64,000 nt of DNA from Acetomicrobium hydrogeniformans (lineage in GTDB: Bacteria; Synergistota; Synergistia; Synergistales; JAFGMB01). This document shows positions 1 to 8,712 of the stretch, in pieces. The translations under genes were made by a program, and so were the position numbers. The stretch is from the NCBI GenBank assembly GCA_016841745.1, contig JAENYO010000002.1:248001-312000 (forward strand). Direction: 5' to 3'. Within the stretch, counting starts at the first letter, position 1; each line of letters opens with the position of its first letter. The notes beneath the pieces were generated by a model that made no database searches, was not told the DNA's origin, and saw only the letters and a program-made list of their open reading frames with translations.

Positions 1-150
1 TCCAGAATAAAATTTTAGCAGACGTTTCCATTTCTGTGACAAATGGTTACAATATAGTATATCGAGTTAACTGTTTAAAGTCATTCGATAGTCTGGCGAA
101 GTTTCACATTCGAGAGGTAAAGAACTATCCATATTATAGGGGGGATAATC
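1..150. other. Intergenic leader of first gene
   Basis: No gene is recognised here. The stretch is AT-rich and ends in a G-rich ribosome-binding region at 139-145, just before the TTG start at 151. It probably holds the promoter of the acid phosphatase gene, but no convincing -35/-10 pair was identified. Confidence 0.5.
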
Positions 151-975
151 TTGAAGAAAAGAATTTTATTGAAAAGACCGGGTGTTCTGGTTTGCGCGGT
201 TATGCTGCTTACACTGATATCTACACCTGTCCTGGCGCAGGAATATACCGCAAAGGACCTGAACGAACAGTTGGTGATGGGTACTCTATGGTACCAGCGC
301 TCAGCGGAGATGAGGGCTCTGTCATACCAGGCCTTTAACATGGCCAGGTTGGTTTTCGATCTTGATCTGCAGAAGGGGCCGTCTTCAAAAACCAGGGCTG
401 TGGCGGTTGACATTGACGAAACCGTTCTTGACAATAGTCCCTACGAGGCAGGTCTGGTGGGGATGGATTACGGATATCCCAAAGGCTGGGATCAATGGAT
501 CTATGCGGCCCGGGCAGAAGCACTTCCAGGAGCAGTTGAATTTCTTCGCTATGTCCGGGAAAAGGGAGGAGATGTATATTACATCTCCAACAGGAAGGAC
601 AAATTTCACGATGCCACCGTCAGAAACCTCAAGAAGCTTGGTTTCCCCCAGGTTGATGAGGATCACCTTCTCCTTAGAACATCTACATCTGACAAGGCTC
701 CCAGGAGGAACAGGGTTACCTCGAATCACAACATAATCATACTTATGGGTGATAACCTTAACGATTTTGACAACATTTTCAGGGGAAAGGCCATGAATGT
801 CAGAATGGCAGCGGTAGAGCTGATGAAAGAACACTTCGGATCGAAATTCATAGTCCTTCCCAATCCCATGTATGGTGACTGGGAAGGTGCAGCCTATAGT
901 TACAACTGGGGACTTAACGATAAGGAAAAGAGCGATACCAGGAAAAAAGCTCTTATAACCTGGAACCTGCCATAA
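151..975 (+). CDS. Secreted acid phosphatase / 5'-nucleotidase, lipoprotein e(P4) family
   Basis: Class C (HAD subfamily IIIB) acid phosphatase of 274 aa. The family dephosphorylates nucleotides and other phosphomonoesters outside the cytoplasm. Visible HAD motifs are the DIDET nucleophile loop (D87, D89), SNR at 146-148, K182 and GDNLNDF at 200-206. The N-terminus is a signal peptide with a hydrophobic stretch at about 10-28 and VLAQ near the cleavage site. It lacks the lipobox cysteine of classical e(P4), so the protein is probably soluble in the periplasm. The TTG start at 151 follows a G-rich ribosome-binding site. The nucleoside importer operon follows directly, so it plausibly releases nucleosides for uptake (inference). 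Confidence 0.85.
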   Translation: MKKRILLKRPGVLVCAVMLLTLISTPVLAQEYTAKDLNEQLVMGTLWYQRSAEMRALSYQAFNMARLVFDLDLQKGPSSKTRAVAVDIDETVLDNSPYEAGLVGMDYGYPKGWDQWIYAARAEALPGAVEFLRYVREKGGDVYYISNRKDKFHDATVRNLKKLGFPQVDEDHLLLRTSTSDKAPRRNRVTSNHNIIILMGDNLNDFDNIFRGKAMNVRMAAVELMKEHFGSKFIVLPNPMYGDWEGAAYSYNWGLNDKEKSDTRKKALITWNLP

Positions 976-986
976 TGTTTTTCATC

Positions 987-1013
987 AGGGCCGAAGGAAC
1001 TTCCTTCGGCCCT
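987..1013 (+). terminator. Stem-loop after the acid phosphatase gene
   Basis: Near-perfect inverted repeat, with arms at 987-999 and 1001-1013 built around GGCCGAAGG/CCTTCGGCC. It lies 11 bases after the stop codon. No strong T-tract follows, so termination is likely but not certain. Confidence 0.6.
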
Positions 1014-1147
1014 GCCTATCTCTCGCTTCAATTGATCCCTATGGATTAAACAATAAGAGTGAACTTTATTTGAGTAAATGTTATGATTAATTCAAGTAGA
1101 TAATTACAGAACTGATTTATACCTTTAGAAAGAAGGAGGTTTTTCAG

Positions 1148-2146
1148 TTGATCAGAAAGACAGGAGTTCTGCTGTTAGCGGTAATGCTGTTAGCCCCATT
1201 TGCAGGTCCAGCATTTGCCAAGGATATGAAGGCGGCCATGGTAACGGATGTCGGGGGCATAAATGACCAGTCATTCAACCAGTCAGCCTGGGCCGGGATG
1301 GAGAGAGTCCGGGATGAACTCGGAATTGAAGTGGTCTACATGGAGTCAAACCAGGAAGCGGATTATGCTCCCAACCTGGAGACCCTTTATGATCAGGAAA
1401 ATGACCTGATCTGGGGAATCGGTTTCATGATGGGAGATAAGGTCCGGGAAGCAGCAGAGATCAATCCGGAACAGAAATATGCCTGTATAGACATGTTCTA
1501 TCAGGATCCTCCGAAGAACCTTGTCGGGGTTAACTTCAAGGAACAGGAATGTGCCTTCCTTGTAGGATACATTGCAGGGAAGATGTCTAAGGTTAACAAG
1601 GTGGGGTTTGTGGGTGGAATGGATTTCGATGTTATCCATCGCTTCCACTACGGATTCATGGCTGGAGTTAAAACAGCCAATCCGGAGTGTGAGGTCCTTG
1701 TCCAGTATGCAGGAGCCTTTGATGATGTCACCAAGGGAAAGTCCATTGCTAACCAGATGTATCAGAAAGGTGCCGATATCGTTTTCCATGCAGCCGGATT
1801 TACCGGTACCGGCGTCATTGAAGCGGCAAAGGAAAATAACAGATATGCCATTGGTGTGGATATGGATCAGAATTTCCTGGCGCCGGATAATGTCATAACC
1901 TCTGCTGTCAAGAGAGTCGATAATGGTATTTTTAACGTGACCAGAGACCTCAAGGAAGGCAAATTTGCTGGCGGGGGAAATGTTGTTTACGGGCTTGCCG
2001 AGGGTGGAGTTGATATTGCTCCTACCTCTGACAAGCATGTTCCAAAGGCTATACTGGATGAAGTGGCCCTTCTGAAGAAGGATGTAATTTCCGGAAAAGT
2101 CAAGGTTCCAGCGAATAAGACGGAGTATGAAGAGGTTTTTAAGTAG
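1148..2146 (+). CDS. BMP family nucleoside ABC transporter, substrate-binding protein
   Basis: Periplasmic binding protein of the BMP/PnrA family (332 aa, normal length), which captures nucleosides for an ABC importer. Family signs are the N-terminal segment MVTDVGGINDQSFNQSAW, the DQEND region and the FHAAGFTGTGVIEAA segment, where ligand-contacting residues of the family lie. The signal peptide ends near PAFA at about residue 24. There is no lipobox cysteine, unlike many BMP lipoproteins, which fits a diderm periplasm. TTG start at 1148 with a strong AGAAGGAGGT site at 1131-1140. First gene of the unit continuing through the ATPase, two permeases, phosphorylase and aldolase. Confidence 0.9.
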   Translation: MIRKTGVLLLAVMLLAPFAGPAFAKDMKAAMVTDVGGINDQSFNQSAWAGMERVRDELGIEVVYMESNQEADYAPNLETLYDQENDLIWGIGFMMGDKVREAAEINPEQKYACIDMFYQDPPKNLVGVNFKEQECAFLVGYIAGKMSKVNKVGFVGGMDFDVIHRFHYGFMAGVKTANPECEVLVQYAGAFDDVTKGKSIANQMYQKGADIVFHAAGFTGTGVIEAAKENNRYAIGVDMDQNFLAPDNVITSAVKRVDNGIFNVTRDLKEGKFAGGGNVVYGLAEGGVDIAPTSDKHVPKAILDEVALLKKDVISGKVKVPANKTEYEEVFK

Positions 2147-2164
2147 AAAATAGCATGTAATAAC

Positions 2165-2208
2165 AAGAGGGACAGTTCAATTCAGGCAGAACTGTCCCTC
2201 TTTACATT
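2165..2208 (+). terminator. Stem-loop between binding-protein and ATPase genes
   Basis: Perfect 14-bp stem (2165-2178 with 2189-2202), a 10-base loop and a short T-rich tail. It lies inside an otherwise continuous operon. It probably acts as a partial terminator or mRNA stabiliser so that the binding protein is made in excess over the membrane components, a common arrangement in ABC importer operons. Confidence 0.75.
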
Positions 2209-2230
2209 TTTGGAGTGGGGGGGTACTCCC

Positions 2231-3769
2231 TTGGCTGATGTTGATTTTACTCATACAACCGTTGAAATGCGGGGCATCGTCAAGAAGTTTGGAAGCCTTG
2301 TGGCCAATGACCACATAGATCTTACTGTACATAAAGGCGAGGTCCATGCCCTTCTTGGAGAGAACGGTGCCGGCAAGACGACACTGATGAACGTCCTTTA
2401 CGGACTTTATCAGCCTAACAGCGGAGAGATCTTTATCAAGGGCGATAAGGTAGAGGTCACAAATCCGAATATAGCCATTTCCCGTGGAATAGGCATGGTC
2501 CATCAGCATTTCATGCTTATCCCTCCCTTTACTGTGACTCAGAACATCATACTGGGAAAGGAAACTTCGGGCCCCTTCGGTGTCCTCGATATTCAGAAAG
2601 CAGCCGAGGAAGTCAAAGCCATTTCCGAACAATATGATTTGTATGTAGATCCGGATCAGAAGATCGAGGATATTTCTGTCGGGATGCAGCAGAGAGTGGA
2701 GATCCTTAAAGCCCTTTACCGGAATGCAGATATTCTTATTCTCGATGAGCCCACTGCAGTTCTGACACCCCAGGAAATAAGGGAGTTCATAACCATCATT
2801 CGCAATTTAACCTTCCAGGGGAAAACGGTTATCCTTATCACCCATAAACTCAGGGAGATCAAACAGGCCGCTGATTACTGCACCATTATCAGGAGGGGGA
2901 AAAGGATCGATACTGTGGAAGTTGAGAAGACCACAGAGCAGGAACTTGCTTCCATGATGGTGGGCCGTTCTGTAAGTTTCTATGTAAAAAAAGAAGCCCG
3001 TATCCCTGGAGAAGCTATCCTGCAGGTAAAAGATCTCGTGGTGAGGGATAACAGAAACCTTAAGGCTGTTGACGGGCTTTCCCTGGAGGTAAGAAAGGGT
3101 GAGATCCTTGGATTGGCAGGGGTGGACGGTAACGGGCAGAAAGAACTGGTGGAAGCCCTCACCGGGCTCCGCAGGGTGGAATCAGGGGGTATCTTCGTCC
3201 ATGAGAGAGATGTCACTAACAGGGATCCAAGGGACATAATCGATAGTAAGGTCTGCACCATCCCCGAAGACAGACAGAAAAGGGGATTGGTGAGTGATTT
3301 TACCGTGGAGGAAAATATTATCCTCGAAAACTTTGACAGAAAACCCTTCTCCAGTAGAGGGGTTCTTAATTTTCAGGCTATACGGGATTACGCAGGGAAA
3401 TTGATAGATACCTTCCAGATAAGTCCGCCTGATGGAACTGTCAGGGCCGGGACCCTTTCCGGAGGTAACCAGCAGAAAGTAATAATAGCCAGGGAAGTTT
3501 CCAATGATCCGGATCTTCTCATAGCATCCCAGCCGACCCGTGGTCTTGATGTTGGTGCCATAGAGTATGTTCACAGTTCGCTGGTGGCCCAGAGGGATAA
3601 AGATAAGGCCGTTTTACTGGTTTCGCTGGAACTGGATGAAATAATGGACCTTTCAGACAGGATAGCTGTTATCTATGAAGGTAAGATAGTGGGGATAGTA
3701 AATGCAGTTGATGCGGATGAAAATACCCTTGGACTGATGATGGCAGGCGGAGGTCAGGAAAATGGGTAA
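2231..3769 (+). CDS. Nucleoside/simple-sugar ABC transporter, tandem ATPase (RbsA/NupA type)
   Basis: Duplicated ATP-binding subunit of about 512 aa that powers nucleoside import. The first half has Walker A GENGAGKTT (about 43-51), the degenerate signature ISVGMQQR and Walker B ILILDEPTAVLTP. The second half has a degenerate Walker A, GVDGNGQKE, an intact LSGGNQQK signature and a Walker B lacking the usual acidic pair, LLIASQPTRGLD. This asymmetry is normal for the family. I chose TTG 2231, behind a purine-rich G tract; an in-frame TTG at 2210 would place the start next to the preceding stem-loop. Its 3' end overlaps the permease gene by 8 bases. Confidence 0.9.
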   Translation: MADVDFTHTTVEMRGIVKKFGSLVANDHIDLTVHKGEVHALLGENGAGKTTLMNVLYGLYQPNSGEIFIKGDKVEVTNPNIAISRGIGMVHQHFMLIPPFTVTQNIILGKETSGPFGVLDIQKAAEEVKAISEQYDLYVDPDQKIEDISVGMQQRVEILKALYRNADILILDEPTAVLTPQEIREFITIIRNLTFQGKTVILITHKLREIKQAADYCTIIRRGKRIDTVEVEKTTEQELASMMVGRSVSFYVKKEARIPGEAILQVKDLVVRDNRNLKAVDGLSLEVRKGEILGLAGVDGNGQKELVEALTGLRRVESGGIFVHERDVTNRDPRDIIDSKVCTIPEDRQKRGLVSDFTVEENIILENFDRKPFSSRGVLNFQAIRDYAGKLIDTFQISPPDGTVRAGTLSGGNQQKVIIAREVSNDPDLLIASQPTRGLDVGAIEYVHSSLVAQRDKDKAVLLVSLELDEIMDLSDRIAVIYEGKIVGIVNAVDADENTLGLMMAGGGQENG

Positions 3770-4886
3770 ATTCATAAAACGCCTGTTCAGCGGAACCATA
3801 GGGGTTACCATCTTTTCCATAGTAATAGCCTTTATCATGGGTGGTGCCATCCTTCTTCTGGCAGGGTACAACCCTGTCCAGGTTTACATGGTAATGATAG
3901 AGGGTGTTTTCGGAAAACCCAAGAACATGGCCTGGTCGGTCATAAAGGCCACACCCCTTATCATCACGGGACTTTCGGTAGCTTTTGCCTTTCGAACGGG
4001 GTTATTTAACATCGGTGCTGAGGGTCAGTTCATCGTGGGTTCTACTGTAGCTGCGCTTTTTGGATATTACCTTCATCTGCCGCCCCTTATTCACATCCCC
4101 CTTGTTTTCGTAGGTGGTGCTTTCGCAGGTGGATGCTGGGGGTCCATAGCTGGTTACCTGAAGGCCCGGTTCGGGATACATGAAGTTATTTCCACAATAA
4201 TGCTTAACTGGATAGCCCTTTACGGCCACAACTATGTTGTAGGGATGCCCGGTTTTGCACGAAGGACGAACATTTCCTGTGATATCCAGGATTCAGCGTG
4301 TATAACACTTTTTAAAAACTGGAAGTTTTCCGAAGTTGGAAGGACCTGGTTTGGAGCACATCCAATTTTGAGGGATATCTTCAAGACTCCTCTTAATTCA
4401 GGTTTCCTGGTGGCAGTTCTTCTCGTTATCCTTGTCTGGTATATCCTTAACAGGACCACCCTGGGATATCGGTTGCGGGCAGTGGGTTTCAATAAGGATG
4501 CGGCAGAGTTCGGCGGTATAAATGTAAAAAAGAGCATAGTCCTTTCCATGTTCATTGCAGGGATGCTTGGAGGTGCTGCGGGTGCTCTCCAGGTAATGGG
4601 AGTGGCCAGAAATATTTCGACCCTTGCGGCAATGGAGGGATACGGCTTCGACGGCATAGCCATTGCCCTCATCGGAAACAATTCAGCCTTCGGATGTCTT
4701 TTTGCCGGACTGCTCTTCGGAGCTCTTAAATTCGGAGGGGCCAGGATCCAGTCTCCCCCTGTCAGGGCCCCCATGGAAATAATCAACATAATGATAGGAA
4801 CAATTGTATTTTTTATTGCCATTCCCAGGCTTATCAGAATGATCATAAGATGGCGAGAGAAGAGGAAAGGTGATGGCGATGCTTAA
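3762..4886 (+). CDS. Nucleoside ABC transporter permease 1 (NupB/YufP-like)
   Basis: Inner-membrane permease of the BPD_transp_2 family (374 aa) with about eight to ten hydrophobic segments. The conserved TGLSVAFAFRTGLFNIGAEGQF segment lies at about 67-88, and an EAA-like loop, LRAVGFNKDAAEFGGI, in the second half contacts the ATPase. It starts at ATG 3762 inside the end of the ATPase gene and overlaps the next permease gene, so the three are translationally coupled. It forms the transmembrane channel with the following gene product. Confidence 0.88.
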   Translation: MGKFIKRLFSGTIGVTIFSIVIAFIMGGAILLLAGYNPVQVYMVMIEGVFGKPKNMAWSVIKATPLIITGLSVAFAFRTGLFNIGAEGQFIVGSTVAALFGYYLHLPPLIHIPLVFVGGAFAGGCWGSIAGYLKARFGIHEVISTIMLNWIALYGHNYVVGMPGFARRTNISCDIQDSACITLFKNWKFSEVGRTWFGAHPILRDIFKTPLNSGFLVAVLLVILVWYILNRTTLGYRLRAVGFNKDAAEFGGINVKKSIVLSMFIAGMLGGAAGALQVMGVARNISTLAAMEGYGFDGIAIALIGNNSAFGCLFAGLLFGALKFGGARIQSPPVRAPMEIINIMIGTIVFFIAIPRLIRMIIRWREKRKGDGDA

Positions 4887-5811
4887 TTCCCTCGGTTTTA
4901 TCCTTGGAACCACCCTTATGTATGCTACGCCGCTCCTTTTTACTTCCCTTGGCGGGGTTATGTCGGAAAATTCCGGTGTTGTGAACATTGGCCTTGAAGG
5001 CATGATGACCTTCGGTGCTTTTGCAGCGGCAACAGTAGGCTATTTTTCCGGCAATCCCTGGCTTGGATTCCTGGCTGGGGGTCTTGCCTCAGGATTCCTC
5101 GGATTTCTCCATGCTCTGGCATGTGTTACCTTTGCAGCAAACCAGGTTGTTTCGGGGATAGCCATAAACTTCCTTGGTCCGGGTCTGGCCCTTTTCCTGA
5201 GCCGCAAATTCTTTGATGGCGCTACCATGACCTATAACCTTCCCATAGAGATGAAGATGCCGAAGTATTTCAATAACATGCTTCCTGAGGGGACTTTTGT
5301 CAGGCAGGTTCTTAACCAGGATATTTCAGTATTTATGGCCTTTACCCTCGTTCTCCTTATCTGGTTCCTTCTCTACAGGACTAAGCTGGGGCTACGTATA
5401 AGAGCAGTGGGAGAACATCCAAAGGCGGCAGATACGCTGGGAGTGAATGTTTCCAGGATCCGATATCTCTGTGTTATTCTCTCTGGAGTCTTTGCAGGTT
5501 TTGGGGGAGCTTCCATGAGCCTGGCGGTGGCTTCCAATTTTTTCCAGACCCTCATCTCCGGCCAGGGTTTTATTGCCCTTGCTGCCATGATCTTCGGTAA
5601 ATGGAAGCCTCATGGTGCAATGGTTGCCTGCCTTATTTTCGGCTGTGCCCAGGCTATGACCATATTTATCGGTGGAACAGGTCTCAGGGTCCCACAGGAG
5701 TTCCTTTCCATGGCTCCCTATATTCTAACCCTGGTTATTCTTATGGGATTTGTGGGAAGAGCCGTCGCACCTGCTTCAGATGGTATTCCCTATATCAAGG
5801 ATGAAAGCTGA
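4879..5811 (+). CDS. Nucleoside ABC transporter permease 2 (NupC/YufQ-like)
   Basis: Second inner-membrane permease, about 310 aa, of the same family. Visible are the SENSGVVNIGLEGMMTFGAF motif near the N-terminus and the cytoplasmic loop LRIRAVGEHPKAADTLGV. ATG 4879 is preferred because the GAGGAAAGG site at 4862-4870 lies 8 bases upstream; ATG 4873 and GTG 4870 are in frame but too close to that site. It overlaps the end of the previous permease by 8 bases. Substrate is inferred as nucleoside from the BMP binding protein upstream and the phosphorylase downstream. Confidence 0.88.
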   Translation: MLNSLGFILGTTLMYATPLLFTSLGGVMSENSGVVNIGLEGMMTFGAFAAATVGYFSGNPWLGFLAGGLASGFLGFLHALACVTFAANQVVSGIAINFLGPGLALFLSRKFFDGATMTYNLPIEMKMPKYFNNMLPEGTFVRQVLNQDISVFMAFTLVLLIWFLLYRTKLGLRIRAVGEHPKAADTLGVNVSRIRYLCVILSGVFAGFGGASMSLAVASNFFQTLISGQGFIALAAMIFGKWKPHGAMVACLIFGCAQAMTIFIGGTGLRVPQEFLSMAPYILTLVILMGFVGRAVAPASDGIPYIKDES

Positions 5812-5822
5812 GGTTTCCGGTT

Positions 5823-7151
5823 ATGAGAATGTATGACGTCATAATGAAAAAGAGAGAGGGTGGAGAACTCTCCAGAGAGGAAATAAATTTCTTTATCCAG
5901 GGTTATACAAAGGGAGATATACCAGATTACCAGGTCTCTGCCCTGATGATGGCCATTTACTTCAGGGGGATGAACAAAAGGGAAACAGCTGACCTCACCA
6001 TGGCCATGGTAAACAGCGGCCAGGTTATGGAGCTTGCCTCTATAGACGGTAAAAAGGTTGATAAGCACAGCACTGGAGGAGTAGGGGACAAGACATCCCT
6101 CGTCCTGGCAGCAATGGTGGCTGCAGCAGGAGTACCGGTGGCAAAAATGTCCGGCCGCGGTCTTGGTCATACGGGCGGCACAATAGATAAGCTTGAATCT
6201 TTCCCCGGTTTTACTGTGACCATGACTCCTGAAAAATTTCTTGATAATGTAAGGGAACATGGAATAGCAATTGGCGGACAGACCTCCGATCTTGCTCCGG
6301 CGGACAAAAAACTCTATGCACTCAGGGATGTTACCGCAACAGTAGATAATCTTTCCTTAATAGCCAGCAGCATAATGAGCAAAAAGATCGCAGGAGGAGC
6401 CGATGCAATTGTCCTTGATGTCAAGACCGGAAGCGGAGCCTTTATGAAGGAGCTGGATAGTTCCTTTGCCCTTGCCCGGGAGATGGTTGATATAGGTTGT
6501 AACGTGGGTAGGGAAACCGTGGCTGTGGTGACAGATATGGACCAGCCCCTGGGTTTTGCGATTGGCAATATACTTGAAGTCAGGGAAGCCATTGAGACGC
6601 TGCGGGGAAATGGTCCTTCTGATCTTACCCGGCTTTGTATGACCCTTGGTTCGCACATGCTGGTCCTCGGAGGACTTACTTCGAAGATAGATGAAGCATG
6701 GTCTGTACTGGAGGAGATCATATCTTCCGGAAAGGGGCTTGCAAAACTCAAAGAATTTGTAAAGGCCCAGGGAGGAGAGCCAGCTCCAGTGGATGATCCT
6801 TCCCTTTTCCCGAGTGCCCGTTTAATAAAAGATCTTCCAGCAGTAACGTCAGGTTACGTTAAACGGATCAGGGCAGATCTCATAGGAAAAGCTTCCCTGA
6901 TCCTCGGAGCTGGAAGAGAAACAAAGGAGAGTAGCATAGATCTGATGGTTGGTATGGTTCTGCACAAAAAGATCGGAGACCATGTAACGAAAAATGAATG
7001 TCTTGCAACGGTCTATGCCAATGATGAAAAAAGAATGAAAGAAACTTTGCCCATTATCCGGGAGGCATTTTGTATCGTTCCGGAAAAAGTAGATCCTGAT
7101 ATTCTGATCAAGGGAATAGTGGATAAGAATTCGGAAGAAAGATTCCAGTAA
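5823..7151 (+). CDS. deoA: Pyrimidine-nucleoside (thymidine) phosphorylase
   Basis: Cytoplasmic phosphorylase of 442 aa that splits pyrimidine (deoxy)nucleosides with phosphate to base plus (deoxy)ribose-1-phosphate. The family fingerprint KHSTGGVGDKTSLVLAAM lies at about 80-97, followed by SGRGLGHTGGTIDKLE. The C-terminal domain has the usual swivelling alpha/beta layout. Length fits the bacterial family. Whether it is strictly thymidine-specific (DeoA) or broad (Pdp) cannot be read from sequence. It lies 11 bases after the permease gene and 16 bases before deoC, so imported nucleosides would feed straight into it. Confidence 0.9.
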   Translation: MRMYDVIMKKREGGELSREEINFFIQGYTKGDIPDYQVSALMMAIYFRGMNKRETADLTMAMVNSGQVMELASIDGKKVDKHSTGGVGDKTSLVLAAMVAAAGVPVAKMSGRGLGHTGGTIDKLESFPGFTVTMTPEKFLDNVREHGIAIGGQTSDLAPADKKLYALRDVTATVDNLSLIASSIMSKKIAGGADAIVLDVKTGSGAFMKELDSSFALAREMVDIGCNVGRETVAVVTDMDQPLGFAIGNILEVREAIETLRGNGPSDLTRLCMTLGSHMLVLGGLTSKIDEAWSVLEEIISSGKGLAKLKEFVKAQGGEPAPVDDPSLFPSARLIKDLPAVTSGYVKRIRADLIGKASLILGAGRETKESSIDLMVGMVLHKKIGDHVTKNECLATVYANDEKRMKETLPIIREAFCIVPEKVDPDILIKGIVDKNSEERFQ

Positions 7152-7167
7152 AAGGAGCAGATAAGCC

Positions 7168-7821
7168 ATGAAGATCAATCAGTATATCGATCATACCCTT
7201 CTAAAGCCGGATGCAACTGAGGAACAGGTAAAGAAACTCTGTCTGGAGGCCAGGGAATATAAATTTGCTTCGGTATGTGTTAACCCCTGCCATACGGAGC
7301 TGGTCAAGGAAGAGCTCAAGGGTTCTGGTGTCAGAACATGTATTGTCGTCGGATTTCCCCTGGGTGCCAATATGTCGGAAGTTAAGGCTTTTGAAGCTAT
7401 GAAAGCTATAGAGAAGGGCGCATCCGAGATCGATATGGTAATGAATATCGGTGCTCTCAAGGAGGGAAATCTCAGACTTGTCAGGAAGGATGTAAGATCA
7501 CTGGTTCAAACAGTTGGCGAGTGGGCTACCGTCAAAGTGATCATAGAATGCTGTCTTCTGACCGATGATGAAAAGAAAAAAGCGTGTGAGATAGCTGTGG
7601 AATCAGGGGCTCATTATGTGAAGACATCCACAGGTTTCAGTTCCGGCGGTGCTACATTGGAAGATGTAAGGCTTATGAAAGAAACCGTTGGAGATAAAGC
7701 AAAGATAAAGGCTGCCGGAGGCATTAGGACCCTCAGTCAGGCACTTGCCATGATAGAAGCAGGTGCGGACAGGATAGGAGCAAGTGCCGGAGTTTCCATT
7801 ATGAAAGAATCCAGCCAGTAG
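7168..7821 (+). CDS. deoC: Deoxyribose-phosphate aldolase
   Basis: Class I aldolase (217 aa) that cleaves 2-deoxyribose-5-phosphate to acetaldehyde and glyceraldehyde-3-phosphate. The Schiff-base lysine is K152 in [14 protein letters not shown], with the partner lysine K181 in IKAAGGIRT and the conserved D89 in EIDMV. Strong AAAGGAG ribosome-binding site and ATG start. Last gene of the nucleoside operon. No phosphopentomutase gene is nearby, although the pathway needs one between DeoA and DeoC, so that gene must lie elsewhere. Confidence 0.93.
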   Translation: MKINQYIDHTLLKPDATEEQVKKLCLEAREYKFASVCVNPCHTELVKEELKGSGVRTCIVVGFPLGANMSEVKAFEAMKAIEKGASEIDMVMNIGALKEGNLRLVRKDVRSLVQTVGEWATVKVIIECCLLTDDEKKKACEIAVESGAHYVKTSTGFSSGGATLEDVRLMKETVGDKAKIKAAGGIRTLSQALAMIEAGADRIGASAGVSIMKESSQ

Positions 7822-7854
7822 TTCCTGCCACAGCCATTGCTAATAGTAACGTGC

Positions 7855-7889
7855 AAAGATCGGGAAGATTGCCTTTCCGATCTTTTTTT
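7855..7889 (+). terminator. Rho-independent terminator of the nucleoside operon
   Basis: GATCGG-type stem (about 7856-7865 with 7875-7884, one wobble pair) followed by a run of seven T residues ending at 7889. Confidence 0.85.
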
Positions 7890-7992
7890 ACGTAAAAATA
7901 CGTACCCCCGAATCGTATTTTATGCAGAAGGAAAATATTGTAAAAAGGATTACAGTATGGTCAGTAAGTTTATAACCGGGAGGTAATGAGAG

Positions 7993-8445
7993 ATGAAGAG
8001 ATATATAGTAGCGATTGCTCTGGTAGCTTTAGTGCTTGCCGCGGGCGCAGCATTTGCCCATGGGTACATGTGGAATAAAGGTCACGGCGAAAACAGCTGT
8101 CCAGGAGGCGGGTCCCTTCCATTTATGGGGCAGGGAGGTCCCGGAATGTATGGTCCCCAGAGAGATGAGGATCATCACATGAGGCCAGAAGGACATTGGC
8201 GTGGATCTTCCAATCGTGGAAGAGGATGGAATAATTCAAGGTTTCCCAGGGAAATAAGTGATAAAATGACTGAAATACAGAAACTCCAACTGGATATGAG
8301 AAGGGAAATGCTGGAAGAAAAGCCTGACATTGACCTTCTAAGGGAACTTCACGGAAAAATGCAGAAAATTCGAAATGAGATGGCTGACTGGCATTTCAAT
8401 CAATATCTTGAAAGCCTAAACAAGGCTGAAACCGCCCAACAGTAA
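7993..8445 (+). CDS. Small periplasmic protein, Spy/CpxP-like (heavy-metal resistance type)
   Basis: 150-aa exported protein. The signal peptide ends near AAFA at residue 22. The middle is rich in Gly, His, Met and Pro (including a HH near residue 55). The C-terminal half is helical and charged, with MTEIQKLQLDMRREMLEEK followed by a second helix with MQKIRNEM. This layout resembles the LTXXQ-type helices of the Spy/CpxP/ZraP superfamily, which act as periplasmic chaperones or metal-binding stress proteins. The match rests on layout and composition, not on a firm motif. Monocistronic, with its own AGGTAATGAG region and terminator. Confidence 0.55.
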   Translation: MKRYIVAIALVALVLAAGAAFAHGYMWNKGHGENSCPGGGSLPFMGQGGPGMYGPQRDEDHHMRPEGHWRGSSNRGRGWNNSRFPREISDKMTEIQKLQLDMRREMLEEKPDIDLLRELHGKMQKIRNEMADWHFNQYLESLNKAETAQQ

Positions 8446-8466
8446 AAACACAGTTGTTTTATACTT

Positions 8467-8496
8467 AAACCCGGATCCTTTCGGTTCCGGGTTTTT
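8467..8496 (+). terminator. Rho-independent terminator after Spy-like gene
   Basis: Nine-bp stem AAACCCGGA/TCCGGGTTT (8467-8475 with 8486-8494), with the T run forming the end of the stem and tail. Confidence 0.85.
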
Positions 8497-8607
8497 AAAG
8501 TTGTCCCTGTAAGGTATGAGGTATTTGCATGCTGTTGTTTACAAACATGCTAACCATGATAAGCTCTCTGGAACTTTGTAAAATAATCAGCATATAAGGA
8601 TCTTCTG

Positions 8608-8699
8608 AGCATGCCATACAATGGCATGCTTGCACCTCAATAGATGGGTCCCACCCCTTTCAGCGGGATGGGGCCCCCATTTTATTTTTTACTTTTGCG
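8608..8699 (+). other. Two inverted repeats upstream of the DMT permease gene
   Basis: A perfect 10-bp inverted repeat with a 3-base loop (8608-8617 with 8621-8630, core AGCATGCCAT) is followed at 8644-8680 by an imperfect GGG/CCC-rich hairpin and a T-rich stretch to 8699. The second looks like a terminator or attenuator just before the ribosome-binding site at 8697-8703. No known riboswitch core was recognised. Confidence 0.45.
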
Positions 8700-8712
8700 G
8701 GGGAATTTTGTT

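Noticed and set aside
1346-2038. 230-residue open frame antisense to the BMP binding-protein gene
   Set aside because: It is fully contained in a clear gene on the other strand and shows no family features.
8644-8712. Earlier start for the DMT permease at 8644
   Set aside because: That frame runs through a GC-rich hairpin and lacks a ribosome-binding site; ATG 8713 has one and gives the normal N-terminus.
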